Source: Arthrobacter sp. KBS0703
GTDB taxonomy: Bacteria > Actinomycetota > Actinomycetes > Actinomycetales > Micrococcaceae
Length of the DNA: 64,000 nt
Assembly (NCBI RefSeq): GCF_002008315.2
Contig: NZ_MVDG02000001.1
Location: 868,001 to 932,000 of the forward strand
Direction of reading: 5' to 3'
Below, piece by piece: positions 9,322-18,445 of the stretch. A program made the translations under genes and the position numbers. Every line of letters begins with the position of its first letter. The stretch's first letter is position 1. The notes under the pieces are model-generated. The model searched no databases. It saw nothing but the letters and a program-made list of their open reading frames with translations, and was not told the DNA's origin.

Positions 9322-12300
9322 CTAGCCCGCAGCGGACGAGACGGAAACGAGGGCCGCTGAGCCGACAGTGCCCGCCGTCGATACCGGGCCCCACTTGCTT
9401 CCGGCGGTGACGGGGTAGTACCGCAGCTGCCCGGACGTCTGCAGGGCCAGAAGTCCCTTGCTTGCTGCGCCGGCGAAACCTGCCGTGGCGGAGAACTGCC
9501 GGAAGGACTGCCACCCGGTGCCGACAATCTTCCTTGCTTCCGGAACGAAGCTGTTTGTCCCGGTGGAGCGGAAGAGCTTCATCGAACCGGAGGAGGAGAC
9601 GGCCAGGAGGTCCTGTTTTCCGTCAGTGTCGAAGTCCACCATGGCCAGCTTGAGTCCGGTCCAGCCCGTGCCGATCCGCACGGGAGCGCTGAGCGCTGCA
9701 CCCGACGCGTTGGCCCAGTAGTTGAGCTCTCCGTTGCTGCCATAGCCCACCAGGCCGGGGTAGCGGCTGCCGGTCACCCACTTGCCGGCGATCAGTGTGG
9801 TCTGGGCGAAGCCTGCCGTGGCGACAGTGACCGGTCCGGTGAATCCGCCCGACGCCGATCCCAAGTACGCGGATAGCGCGCCGCTGGTCTTCTGGGCGAG
9901 GACGTCGGGGACGCCGTCGCTGTTCCAGTCGACAACGTTCAGGGACTTCATCCCTGACCAGCCGACGCCGATCTGGAACGCCCCGGAGATCACGGAGGAC
10001 CCGGCCGGATGGTTCCAGAGCCTTCCCGCGGCGTCAATGGAGAGCACGTCCGCGGTGCTGGTGACCGGCCGTTCGGATGCAAGACGGGCGCTTCCGGAAA
10101 TTAGGGTGTTCGCCCATCCTGCCGACAGCACCGACTTCTGGCCGAAGGCTCCCTGGCTCAGCGGGTAGTAGCTGAGCGTTCCTGCGCTGTCGCGTGCCAG
10201 TAACCCGTTCGAGGACGGTGCCGCGAATCCCCTGGCCGGACTGATGCTGGTCATCGCGCCCCACCCGTTGCCGATCAGCTTCCGGGCTTCCGCGATGAAC
10301 GTTCCCGTGCCGTTGGAGCGGAAAAGCGTCATGCGCCCGAGGTAGTCAACGGCGGCAACGTCCTGGTTGCCGTCCCCGTCGGCATCCGTCATGGAGACAT
10401 GCATCCGGGTGAATCCAGACCCGATGCCGGCAGCAGGGCCAAGGGCCCCTCCCGACGGGTTCGGGTAGAACCGGAGCGCCCCGTCCGCCTGGCGGACCAC
10501 GAGGCCCGGATATTTCGAGGCCTTCAGCCAGGGCCCGATGGTGATGTCTGCTCCGGAGAGGCCCGAGGCGAGAATGCTGGGTGCCGCGAAGCCGCCGGCA
10601 GCCAGCCCGGTCCGGATGCTGAGGGCTCCGGCGGTACTGAGAGTCGCCACATCCTGGATACCGTCTGCGTTCCAGTCGGTGACGTGAACGGAAGCGATGC
10701 CGGTAAAGCCGTCACCGATCTTGGTTGCGGCCCCGAGGGCGCCCCCGCCGGCGGAGCGGCGGAACAGGCCGCCGGCGGCATCGATGGTCACAACGTCCGA
10801 GGCGGCCGTGATCGAGGGAGTCGGCTGGGTGGGCGGAGGAGCGGCAGCGACGTTGACGGTCTCGCCGCCGGCGATGAGGAAGTCGTTCCATCCGACGCCG
10901 ATCAGGGCTGACGCGCCCCACGTTGAGTTGCCGGGCACGGGGTAATAGGTCAGTTGCCCACCGCTACTGCGGGCCATGAGGCCGTTGGTTCCTGCGCCCT
11001 TGAAGTTGGTGGTAACGGTCACGCTGGTCATCGCGTTCCAGCCGCTGCCTACCGTCGGCCGTGCCTCGGCAAGGAAGGAACCGGCGCCGCCGGAACGGTA
11101 GAGCCGCAGCGCCCCGGTCGTGTCCTGCCCAAGGATGTCCTGATTGCCGTCGCCGTCAAAGTCGATCATGGTCAGGTTCAGCCCGGCCCAGCCGTTGCCG
11201 ATGGCCGTTCCCGTACTAACGCCGGACCCCGAGGCGTTGCGCCACAGGCGGAGCGCGCCGGCATCGTCTCGCGTGATGATCTGCGGGAAGAAACTGCTGC
11301 CGAGCCAGTAGCCGACCGTGAGCTGGTAGTTGGCCCAACCCGTCGCTGCCAGCACCGGGCCGGCGGCAAATCCGCCGGTGGAGGCGCCCAGGTACACGTT
11401 GACGCGGCCCGAGGTCCATTGGGCGACGAGGTCCAGGACGCCGTCGGCGTTCCAGTCGATGGCGTTAATGGAACGCAGTCCGGTCCAGCCGCTTCCGATC
11501 TGGCGCCGCGCGCCGAACGTTCCCGAACCTGTCGCGGGATAGTCCCAAAGGACGCCGGTGGGGTCGGCGGCAATCACATCACCCAGAGACGTTATCGATG
11601 GTGTCGGGACGGCACCGTCGGCCGTGGACGCAAACTTCTGCAGGGTGGCCAGTGACCCGTTCCAGGCGTTGGAGTCGCCGTCGAAAGGTCCGGTGCTGCT
11701 GTACTGCCAGACACTGTATGTTCCCCAGCCGTTGGGCATGGTGCCCACGAAGGTCGAATATGAGGCCAGGTGCAGGGGCTGCCTGCTGAAGGCTCCGGAG
11801 TTGCCGGTGCACCTGGTCCACCAGTCGGTAGTTGTGTAGATCATGGGAAGGCGGCCGGTCCGGGCCAGAACACGGTTGGAGAAGGCAGCAATCCAGTTCA
11901 CCATCGCTGCCTGGCTCATGTTGTAGCACGTGTTGCCCAGCGACGGGTACGGGTTGTACTCGATGTCCAGAAGCGGGGGCATGGTCTTCCCGTCGCCGCT
12001 CCACCCTCCGCCGTTGTTGACGAAGTAATCGGCCTGCACGGACGCCGCCGTCACGTTCGGGAGCGCGAAGTGGTACGCCCCGCGGATCATGCCCGCGGCT
12101 TCCGCGCCGCCGTACTGGGACCCGAAGAGCGGGTTCCGGTACGTCGTGCCCTCCGTGGCCTTCACGTAGGCAAACCTGGCACCCATGTTGAACTGGGCCG
12201 TCCAGTTGACAGCGGACTGGTGGCTGCTGACGTCCATCCCCTGGACGCCGGGCGGCATCCAGGTATTGGCGGCCTCTGTGGAGATGGCATTCAGGGACGA

Positions 12301-12711
12301 CGCCTGCGACTGCTTGGCGAACGTCGAGGCGCGGGCCTTGGCGCCCTGGCCCATGTAGGCGCCGTCTTTGCCGATTTCGGCGCGCAGCGCGTCCATGTCG
12401 ATCTGTGCGGGGGCCGGTTGTGCGGGGGTGGCAGCCTGAGTGGCTGCGGCAGATGTCGCCGGGTCCGGTGTGCTCGCCGAGGGCGCGGCGGCCGACGACG
12501 GAGCTGGTTCCGTGGACGCAGCGGGGCTCGTCGAGGCGGCGGGGGCGTCAGGGGTTGCGGGGCCAGCGGGCGGCGTCGCCGTTGCTTGGGCCGGAAGGCC
12601 GCCGCCTACGCACAGCATCGTGGACAGAATCGCGGAAGCCCCCACAAGGCCCAGCCGTCTAATGCTCAACGCAATGACTGCGGAGCGACTGCTTTTCGAG
12701 GAACGTTCCAT
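9322..12711 (-). CDS. Secreted GH25 muramidase with three FG-GAP/VCBS-type repeat modules
   Basis: 1,129 residues. A long signal peptide (basic start, hydrophobic LGLVGASAILSTMLCVGGG, cleavage near AQA) is followed by an Ala/Pro/Ser/Thr-rich linker. The GH25 lysozyme domain (about residues 155-365) shows GMDVSSHQ, FAYVKATEGTTY and the catalytic DxE in PPLLDIEYNPY. From about residue 385 to the end, three similar modules of about 240 residues each carry Asp-rich blades such as DWNADGVLDLVAQ, DFDGDGNQDILGQ and DWNSDGVPDVLAQ, typical of calcium-binding beta-propellers. By family it hydrolyses peptidoglycan outside the cell, probably in wall remodelling; the propellers may bind wall glycan. It faces the polysaccharide cluster across a shared terminator. 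Confidence 0.9.
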   Translation of the reverse strand: MERSSKSSRSAVIALSIRRLGLVGASAILSTMLCVGGGLPAQATATPPAGPATPDAPAASTSPAASTEPAPSSAAAPSASTPDPATSAAATQAATPAQPAPAQIDMDALRAEIGKDGAYMGQGAKARASTFAKQSQASSLNAISTEAANTWMPPGVQGMDVSSHQSAVNWTAQFNMGARFAYVKATEGTTYRNPLFGSQYGGAEAAGMIRGAYHFALPNVTAASVQADYFVNNGGGWSGDGKTMPPLLDIEYNPYPSLGNTCYNMSQAAMVNWIAAFSNRVLARTGRLPMIYTTTDWWTRCTGNSGAFSRQPLHLASYSTFVGTMPNGWGTYSVWQYSSTGPFDGDSNAWNGSLATLQKFASTADGAVPTPSITSLGDVIAADPTGVLWDYPATGSGTFGARRQIGSGWTGLRSINAIDWNADGVLDLVAQWTSGRVNVYLGASTGGFAAGPVLAATGWANYQLTVGYWLGSSFFPQIITRDDAGALRLWRNASGSGVSTGTAIGNGWAGLNLTMIDFDGDGNQDILGQDTTGALRLYRSGGAGSFLAEARPTVGSGWNAMTSVTVTTNFKGAGTNGLMARSSGGQLTYYPVPGNSTWGASALIGVGWNDFLIAGGETVNVAAAPPPTQPTPSITAASDVVTIDAAGGLFRRSAGGGALGAATKIGDGFTGIASVHVTDWNADGIQDVATLSTAGALSIRTGLAAGGFAAPSILASGLSGADITIGPWLKASKYPGLVVRQADGALRFYPNPSGGALGPAAGIGSGFTRMHVSMTDADGDGNQDVAAVDYLGRMTLFRSNGTGTFIAEARKLIGNGWGAMTSISPARGFAAPSSNGLLARDSAGTLSYYPLSQGAFGQKSVLSAGWANTLISGSARLASERPVTSTADVLSIDAAGRLWNHPAGSSVISGAFQIGVGWSGMKSLNVVDWNSDGVPDVLAQKTSGALSAYLGSASGGFTGPVTVATAGFAQTTLIAGKWVTGSRYPGLVGYGSNGELNYWANASGAALSAPVRIGTGWTGLKLAMVDFDTDGKQDLLAVSSSGSMKLFRSTGTNSFVPEARKIVGTGWQSFRQFSATAGFAGAASKGLLALQTSGQLRYYPVTAGSKWGPVSTAGTVGSAALVSVSSAAG

Positions 12712-12960
12712 GTAGTACTCCGTAGCCTTGAGCTGCTGGCTTAAAACGGCCTCATGGCTGACTTTCCTCGCCGTATTGAGCCCCGCACCAAACCAGCGGC
12801 GATGTTAGCGGGCCCATCCTAACACCAGAGGTATGGAAGTGACTAATGTGACTCCTGTGACCAGCGGGGACGCTGAACGGCACTGCGCCTGCCGGATGGG
12901 CCTTCAGGTCCCCTTGGCAGCAACGGAGGCGTGCAGGCGCTGACGCCCTGCGTCTGGACC

Positions 12961-12966
12961 TAGACT
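12961..12966 (+). promoter_or_regulatory. Predicted -10 element (TAGACT) of galE
   Basis: TAGACT ends 7 nt before the ATG at 12974 with no ribosome-binding site between, giving a predicted leaderless message. The 12712-12973 gap holds divergent promoters for this gene and the muramidase; nothing else stands out in it. Confidence 0.5.
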
Positions 12967-12973
12967 TGTGGCC

Positions 12974-13993
12974 ATGAAAGTTTTGGTCACCGGGGGCGCC
13001 GGCTACATCGGATCACACACTGTGCTTTGTCTTCTTGAGGACGGGCATGAGGTCGTCGTGCTGGACAACCTCATGAATTCGAGCGTCGAGGCGGTGCGCA
13101 GGGTTGAGGAGCTCACCGGCAAGAAAGTGGATTTCCGTGAGGGCGACCTTCTGGACGCGGACGCCGTCGACCGCGTGTTCGCGGAAGGCGGCTTCGACGC
13201 CGTCATCCACTTCGCCGGCCTCAAGGCCGTGGGGGAGTCGGTCGAGAAGCCCCTCTGGTACTACAAGAACAACGTCGTGGGCACGCTGAACCTGCTGGAG
13301 AGCATGGAGAAGGCGGGCGTGCGCCGGCTGGTCTTCAGCTCGTCCGCCACGGTTTACGGTGCATCGGAGCATGTTCCCCTGATCGAAAAGTCTCCCCTCG
13401 ACGCAACCAATCCCTACGGGCGGACCAAGGAGCAGATCGAGGACATCCTCTCCGACCTGAGCGCCGCCGATCCGCGCTGGAGCATTGCGCTGCTGCGGTA
13501 CTTCAACCCCGTGGGGGCGCACGAATCGGGCCGCATCGGTGAAGACCCCCGCGGCATTCCGAACAACCTGCTGCCGTTCGTGGCCCAGGTGGCCGTGGGC
13601 CGCCGGGAGAAGGTCATGGTCTTCGGCAACGACTATCCCACGCCCGACGGCACCGGCGTGCGGGACTACATCCACGTCATGGACCTTGCGGCAGGCCACC
13701 TGGCCGCGCTGCGCTACCTCGCGACCAAGACCGGCGCCTTCCGCTGGAACCTGGGCACCGGACGCGGCTCGTCCGTGCTGGAAGTCATCGATGCCTTCGG
13801 CGCTGCTGCCGGCCACCCGATTCCCTACGAGTTCGCGCCGCGGCGGCCCGGCGACGCGGCCGTGAGCTACGCCGATGCCTCGGCCGCCCTCGCGGAACTG
13901 GGCTGGTCGGCGCACCGGAACCTGGCGCAGATGTGCGAGGACCACTGGCGCTGGCAGAGCTCCAACCCGTTCGGCTACGCAGAACAGGACTGA
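12974..13993 (+). CDS. galE: UDP-glucose 4-epimerase
   Basis: 339 residues. NAD-binding motif TGGAGYIGSH lies at the extreme N-terminus; the catalytic Ser/Thr-Tyr-x3-Lys set is seen in FSSSATVYG and NPYGRTKEQ, and the substrate loop in YFNPVGAHESG. It interconverts UDP-glucose and UDP-galactose in the cytosol, feeding galactose metabolism and glycan precursors, which suits the polysaccharide genes nearby. I prefer ATG 12974 over GTG 12968 because the family starts MKVLVTGGAGYIG. Confidence 0.95.
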   Translation: MKVLVTGGAGYIGSHTVLCLLEDGHEVVVLDNLMNSSVEAVRRVEELTGKKVDFREGDLLDADAVDRVFAEGGFDAVIHFAGLKAVGESVEKPLWYYKNNVVGTLNLLESMEKAGVRRLVFSSSATVYGASEHVPLIEKSPLDATNPYGRTKEQIEDILSDLSAADPRWSIALLRYFNPVGAHESGRIGEDPRGIPNNLLPFVAQVAVGRREKVMVFGNDYPTPDGTGVRDYIHVMDLAAGHLAALRYLATKTGAFRWNLGTGRGSSVLEVIDAFGAAAGHPIPYEFAPRRPGDAAVSYADASAALAELGWSAHRNLAQMCEDHWRWQSSNPFGYAEQD

Positions 13994-14002
13994 CGGCCGG
14001 GC

Positions 14003-14033
14003 CCCGGGTCGGCTGGCACAGTTCCGACCCGGG
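14003..14033 (+). terminator. Stem-loop after galE, probable terminator
   Basis: A 10-bp perfect inverted repeat (CCCGGGTCGG with CCGACCCGGG) and an 11-nt loop begin 10 bp after the galE stop. There is no T-tract, so termination is likely but not certain. Confidence 0.55.
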
Positions 14034-14039
14034 ACCCAC

Positions 14040-14048
14040 TTATCCACA
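14040..14048 (+). other. Perfect DnaA-box nonamer
   Basis: TTATCCACA, the consensus DnaA box, stands alone about 97 bp upstream of tadA. A single box proves nothing and may be chance. It could be a DnaA regulatory site for the pilus operon. Confidence 0.3.
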
Positions 14049-14144
14049 ACTTGTCCGCCATGACTTTGCCCACGGGGTAGCATCCCTTAGCTTTAACCCA
14101 ATTGCACTTCCTCCGCCGGGGGCGGCAGTCGTATTGGGGAATAC

Positions 14145-15368
14145 ATGGATGCTGTACGGATAGTCGAGGATGAAGTCCGGGAGCTAATTCGTCGCCGGGG
14201 TCTCGATCCGCTGCGGCAGGCGGTCGAAGTCAGGCGGCTCGTGGATGCAGCCGTGAGCGATTACGACGAACGCGCACTCATGGGGCCGCTCCCTCCTATC
14301 GGTCCGCTGGAACCCGCCCGGAGGTTCGTCTTCGACGCGGTGGCAGGCTTCGGCGCCCTCCAGCCCCTGCTGGACGATCCGGAGATCGAGGAGATCTGGA
14401 TCAACGCGCCCTCGGAAATCTACGTGGCCAGGAGCGGCGAATCCGAGCTGACGTCCCTCAGCCTCACGGACCAGCAGATCCGGGATTTGGTTGAGCGCAT
14501 GCTGAAGAGCTCCGGCCGGCGGTTGGACATGTCCTCGCCTTTCGTAGACGCCGCGCTGCCCGACGGATCACGGCTCCACGTGGTCATCCCTGACGTCACC
14601 AGGCGCCACTGGGCCATCAACATCCGCAAGTTCGTGGTCAAGGCAAGCCGCCTGGAGCACCTCGTTGAACTGGGCACGCTGACACCGCAGTCGGCACGGT
14701 TTCTCGGAGCCGCGGTGGCCAGCGGGCTCAATATTCTTGTGTCCGGTGCAACGCAGGCGGGTAAGACCACCATGCTCAACTGCCTGGCGGCCAGCATCGG
14801 GAGCCGCGAGCGCGTCATCACCGTTGAGGAAATCTTTGAGCTGCAATTTCCGCTGCGCGACGTCGTCGGGCTTCAGTGCCGGCAGCCGAACCTCGAAGGC
14901 GAGGGTGAAATCCCGCTGCGCCGGCTGGTCAAGGAGGCGCTCCGGATGCGGCCCGACCGCCTCGTCGTGGGAGAGGTACGGGAGGCCGAGAGCCTCGACA
15001 TGCTCATCGCGCTGAACTCCGGGTTGCCCGGCATGTGTACGGTGCATGCCAACTCCGCGCACGACGCCGTGACCAAGATCTGCACGCTTCCCCTGCTGGC
15101 CGGAGACAACATATCGAGCGCGTTTGTCGTCCCGACGGTGGCCTCGTGCATTGACCTCGTGGTCCACTGCAGCCGCCAGGCCAGCGGCCGCCGGCAGGTG
15201 ACCGAAATCCTGTCGCTGGGCAGAAGGGTCGAGAACGGCATCATCGAGTCGTCCATGATCTTCTCGATGGTCGACGGCCAGCTGCAGCTGAAAGCCAACT
15301 CGATGCCCGCAGCGGAGAAATTCGCGAAGGCCGGTTACGACGTTGCCGCCCTCCTGGAGCCGCGCTGA
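14145..15368 (+). CDS. tadA: Tad/Flp pilus assembly ATPase TadA (CpaF family)
   Basis: 407 residues. N-terminal domain with DPEIEEIWINAPSEIYV, then the secretion-ATPase core: Walker A GATQAGKTT, Asp box ERVITVEEIFEL, Walker B region MRPDRLVVGEVREAE and His box GMCTVHANSAHDA. These hexameric cytosolic motors power assembly or retraction of Flp pili through TadB and TadC. It is the first gene of the tad operon; its stop overlaps tadB (TGATG at 15366-15370). The leader 14041-14144 holds a GGGGAA ribosome site. Confidence 0.93.
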   Translation: MDAVRIVEDEVRELIRRRGLDPLRQAVEVRRLVDAAVSDYDERALMGPLPPIGPLEPARRFVFDAVAGFGALQPLLDDPEIEEIWINAPSEIYVARSGESELTSLSLTDQQIRDLVERMLKSSGRRLDMSSPFVDAALPDGSRLHVVIPDVTRRHWAINIRKFVVKASRLEHLVELGTLTPQSARFLGAAVASGLNILVSGATQAGKTTMLNCLAASIGSRERVITVEEIFELQFPLRDVVGLQCRQPNLEGEGEIPLRRLVKEALRMRPDRLVVGEVREAESLDMLIALNSGLPGMCTVHANSAHDAVTKICTLPLLAGDNISSAFVVPTVASCIDLVVHCSRQASGRRQVTEILSLGRRVENGIIESSMIFSMVDGQLQLKANSMPAAEKFAKAGYDVAALLEPR

Positions 15369-16222
15369 TGGCGCCGCTGCTGGGGGTACTGGCAGGGGCC
15401 GGGTTGTTCCTGATCTGGTGGTCGGCATGGGAAGAGCCGGATCGCGTCAGGAAGCAGCGCGGTAACGGCCGCCTGCAGGACCTGCTGCTTGCCGCGGGCG
15501 TGGAGAAGGTTACCGGGGCCGGCCTGGTCGGGAGCTGCCTTGGCCTGGGCGCCTTTGCCATGCTCGCCTTCTTTGCCGTGAGCAAGTCATGGCCGATTTC
15601 GTTCTGCTTCGGACTGTTTGGCGCCTGGCTGCCGGTAGTTGTCGTGAAATGGAGGGCCAAGAGGCGTACTGCCGTCCTGCGGCGGCTATGGCCCGACGTC
15701 GTTGATCACCTGAGGTCGGCGATCAGGGCCGGGTTGTCGCTGCCGGAGGCACTCATCCAGCTGGGTGAAAAAGGACCGGAGGAACTGCGCCATGTGTTTC
15801 GGGACTTCGGCTCCGACTATCGTTCGGGCGGGCAGTTCGACGCTTCCCTGAACAGGCTCAAGGAGCGTCTTGCGGACCCGGTTGCCGACCGGATTATTGA
15901 GGCACTGCGGCTGACCAGGGAAGTGGGAGGCTCCGATCTCGGCAAGCTCCTCGGGACCCTGGCCGAGTTCCTCAGGGAGAGTGCCCGGACCCGGAGTGAA
16001 CTGGAGGCCAGGCAGTCGTGGACGGTCAACGCGGCCCGCCTCGCTGTTGCCGCCCCGTGGATCGTCATGGTGCTGCTCGCGAGCCGCCCGGAAGCCGTCG
16101 CCGCCTACAACACGCCGATGGGGGCGGCGGTCCTGCTCGGGGGGCTGGTCGTTTCCCTGGTCTGCTACTCCGTCATGCTCCGGATAGGGGCCCTGCCGGA
16201 AGAAGAGAGGGTGCTGCGATGA
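15368..16222 (+). CDS. tadB: Tad pilus inner-membrane platform protein TadB
   Basis: 284 residues. N- and C-terminal membrane helices surround a T2SSF-like cytosolic domain (VDHLRSAIRAGLSLPEALIQLGEKGPEEL, REVGGSDLGKLLGTLAEFLRESA). TadB and TadC form the membrane platform driven by TadA. ATG 15368 overlaps the tadA stop and its own stop overlaps the tadC start (ATGA at 16219-16222), so the three genes are coupled. Confidence 0.9.
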   Translation: MAPLLGVLAGAGLFLIWWSAWEEPDRVRKQRGNGRLQDLLLAAGVEKVTGAGLVGSCLGLGAFAMLAFFAVSKSWPISFCFGLFGAWLPVVVVKWRAKRRTAVLRRLWPDVVDHLRSAIRAGLSLPEALIQLGEKGPEELRHVFRDFGSDYRSGGQFDASLNRLKERLADPVADRIIEALRLTREVGGSDLGKLLGTLAEFLRESARTRSELEARQSWTVNAARLAVAAPWIVMVLLASRPEAVAAYNTPMGAAVLLGGLVVSLVCYSVMLRIGALPEEERVLR

Positions 16223-17199
16223 CCACGGTGCCGGCGGCTGCGATCGTGTGCGGCGTAGTTCTGGGCGCCGGACTCTGGCTCGTCGTCGTCCGGCTGCCAT
16301 TCATGCGGTCAATGAGCCTCGCGGAGCGGATCGAACCGCAGCTGCGATCCCAGAACATCGAATCCAGGCTCCTGCGGACCGTGGACCACACCATCACGCC
16401 ATTTGGTCCGCTCGAACGCATTCTTCGCCCGCTCATCAAAGATGCCACCGCCAAACTGGGCAAATTCAACCTCGGCTCGTCTGCGCTTGCCCGTAGGCTC
16501 GCGCAGGCGGGCATCAGCAAGCCGCCTGTGAACTTCCGGGCAGAGCAGTTGCTCTGGGCCGTTTCCGGCTTCGTCGCTACAGTCGGTCTCATCGTTCTGG
16601 GCGCACTCGCCGGGAGGTTCAGTCCAGTCCTGGCGGTCGTTGCTGCGGCCGGAAGCGCAGTGGGCGGGTTCCTGTTCCGGGACTACTGGCTGGGTGTGCA
16701 GATACGGAAGCGTGAAGAACGGATGATGGCGGAGTTCCCCAGCCTCGCCGAGATGATGGCGCTCGCCGTGAGTGCCGGAGAAAGCGCCACTGGTGCCCTG
16801 GACCGGGTGTGCAGGAGCGCCCGCGGTGAGCTGTCAAAGGAATTCGGCGCGGTCCTCGCCGAAACCAGGGCAGGGAAGCCCCTCGTGGAAGCGTTGCAGG
16901 AGTTCTCGGCCCGGACTGACCTGGGACCACTCGTCCGGTTCGTCGACGGCATCATCGTGGCAGTGGAGCGCGGCACGCCCCTCGCAGAGGTCCTGAGGGC
17001 GCAGGCCCAAGACGTCCGCGACACCGCGAAACGCGACCTGATGGAGTCGGCCGGAAAGAAGGAAATCGCGATGATGGTGACAAATGCGCAGAGCTTCTAT
17101 TTCTACGACGACGGCATCTTGTCGCAGTACGTTGCGTGCATGTCTTCGGGAAACTCCCGCGCGCGGCCTATGCCGGCACGCGGGTGCGCCAGCGATTAG
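16219..17199 (+). pseudogene. tadC: tadC, 5' part, disrupted by an integrated element
   Basis: The first 287 codons encode a normal TadC platform protein: N-terminal helix AAIVCGVVLGAGLWLVV, central helices LLWAVSGFVATVGLIVLGAL and FSPVLAVVAAAGSAVGGFLF, and T2SSF motif EFPSLAEMMALAVSAGESATGALDRV. After KKEIAMMV (GTG core at 17077-17079) the reading enters foreign DNA and gains 39 unrelated residues before stopping at 17199. The missing end, one hydrophobic helix, lies at 25863-25949. The truncated protein lacks its last membrane segment, so the pilus platform is probably inactive while the element is integrated. Confidence 0.92.
17057..17104 (+). other. attL junction of the integrated element
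   Basis: The host tadC half (through ATGATG) meets the core GTG (17077-17079), followed by the element arm ACAAA-TGCGC-AGAGCTT-CTATTTCT (17080-17104). The TGCGC and CTATTTCT blocks mirror GCGCA and AGAAATAG at the other end, as expected for the two halves of a serine-integrase attP site. Confidence 0.85.
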
Positions 17200-17208
17200 A
17201 TTGTGTCC

Positions 17209-17685
17209 ATGAGTGAACTTGGGGGAGAGGCTGCAGAGCAGCCGAAAACAAAATCGGGCTGCGGCGGATGCGCACTGTGGGCGTTGGGCGTGGTGCTGAT
17301 CTTGATGGTTGGCATCATAGTGAGTTGCAGTATCAATATGTCAAAGCCTGAGGCGAACCCATACCAGTTCACTCCGACCGCAGAGCCCGTGGTGCCGGTT
17401 GATGCCGCCACGGTCTCCAAGGTCAAGAGCGCGTGTGAGGCCCAGCTTCGAGCCGTGGCGGCTAGCAGTAAGAGACATTTCAGCGGCGTCCCTGACAAGC
17501 CCTATGACATTGTTTCGGTCGACTTCGTGGGCGAGGTCAAGCAGGTCGATCTGTTCTACAAGGAGATTGCATGGGAAGTCCCCGTCCGCTCTGTCAGCAA
17601 GGTTGCCGACGGCAGCCTTGTCACGCGGACCGAAACTTGCCGGTTCAGGAATCTGCAGCAGGATGCACAGATGCTGAACCAATAG
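17209..17685 (+). CDS. Unrecognised membrane-anchored cargo protein
   Basis: 158 residues from ATG 17209 (GTG at 17203 also possible). A short polar N-terminus with a Cys/Gly cluster (SGCGGCALW) leads into one hydrophobic helix ALGVVLILMVGIIVSCS; the rest, about 115 residues, is predicted outside and has three cysteines overall. A TTAGAT/TAGATT -10 ends 6-7 nt before the start, so it is probably leaderless and monocistronic. It is the first gene inside attL. I do not recognise the family; surface exclusion or phage defence is possible but unsupported. Confidence 0.7.
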   Translation: MSELGGEAAEQPKTKSGCGGCALWALGVVLILMVGIIVSCSINMSKPEANPYQFTPTAEPVVPVDAATVSKVKSACEAQLRAVAASSKRHFSGVPDKPYDIVSVDFVGEVKQVDLFYKEIAWEVPVRSVSKVADGSLVTRTETCRFRNLQQDAQMLNQ

Positions 17686-17740
17686 CCCCCGGGCGTCCCG
17701 GGAACCGGTATTTTCCGCGGCGGACGGTAGGCTTCTCGCC

Positions 17741-18277
17741 ATGGATTTGAATTGGGGAACCGTCCCGGACTGGTTCGCAGCAGCGAGCACCTTCGCAGCC
17801 GTAGCGGTAGCTCTGAGCTTTGGAATGCGAGACGGCAAGAGGCTACGCCAAGAGCGGGCGGCGGCAGAGGAAGACCGGGCGGCTTTCCGGCGGGAGCAGG
17901 CAGAGCAGGCGGCAGCTGCCAAGCGTCGTCTTGCGGCCCAGGTAACGGTGACGACTGAGCGCTACGTCGACGATAAGGGCGAGGTGAAGCTCTGTTGGAC
18001 GGTCCACAACGGCGCCGAAGAACCCATTTCATCCGTTGCTATTCTCCAGCGGTATCAGGACGGGTCGGAGCCCCTTGTGGTCCAGACGTGGCCGGTCATC
18101 GAGGCCCGGGGCAACAGAGAAGAGCGGCCGCGGGAATTCTGGCGTAACGCCGTACTGCGTGAGGTGCAGTTCACCGACGGTGCCGGCCAACGGTGGCAGC
18201 GGACGGAGCTAGGGACTCTGCGGCCAATTGCTTCCGATGATCCGGATGGCCTACCCATGGTTTTTCTTCAACTTTGA
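17741..18277 (+). CDS. Unrecognised cargo protein with N-terminal helix and coiled coil
   Basis: 178 residues. N-terminal hydrophobic segment WFAAASTFAAVAVALSFGM is followed by a highly charged, probably coiled-coil stretch (RLRQERAAAEEDRAAFRREQ onward, about residues 33-65) and a C-terminal beta-rich domain with VTVTTERYVDDKGEVKLCWTVHNGAEEPISSV. This anchor, coiled coil and small immunoglobulin-like or beta domain recurs in hypothetical proteins of mobile elements. TAGGCT ends 7 nt before the ATG, so it is probably leaderless. No function can be assigned. Confidence 0.7.
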   Translation: MDLNWGTVPDWFAAASTFAAVAVALSFGMRDGKRLRQERAAAEEDRAAFRREQAEQAAAAKRRLAAQVTVTTERYVDDKGEVKLCWTVHNGAEEPISSVAILQRYQDGSEPLVVQTWPVIEARGNREERPREFWRNAVLREVQFTDGAGQRWQRTELGTLRPIASDDPDGLPMVFLQL

Positions 18278-18445
18278 CCGTGTGCGCCTCAGAACATAAA
18301 CGCTGGACGGCGCGTCAGATCCAGTGGTGGTCTGTGCTTCGAAAGCTGACCGGTAAGATCTTGTTAGTTTTGCGCTGGCAGGTCGGCGCGGCCGGCGATT
18401 CTATGGCGCTCCGCTGTGTGAAGCCGTGATTACAAGGGGGAGCGG

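Noticed and set aside
11770..12744. Long plus-strand frame inside the GH25 gene
   Set aside because: Gly/Arg-rich low-complexity shadow of the secreted muramidase; no start signal or domain.
13013..14083. Minus-strand frame opposite galE
   Set aside because: Antisense shadow with no recognisable motif; galE on the plus strand is certain.
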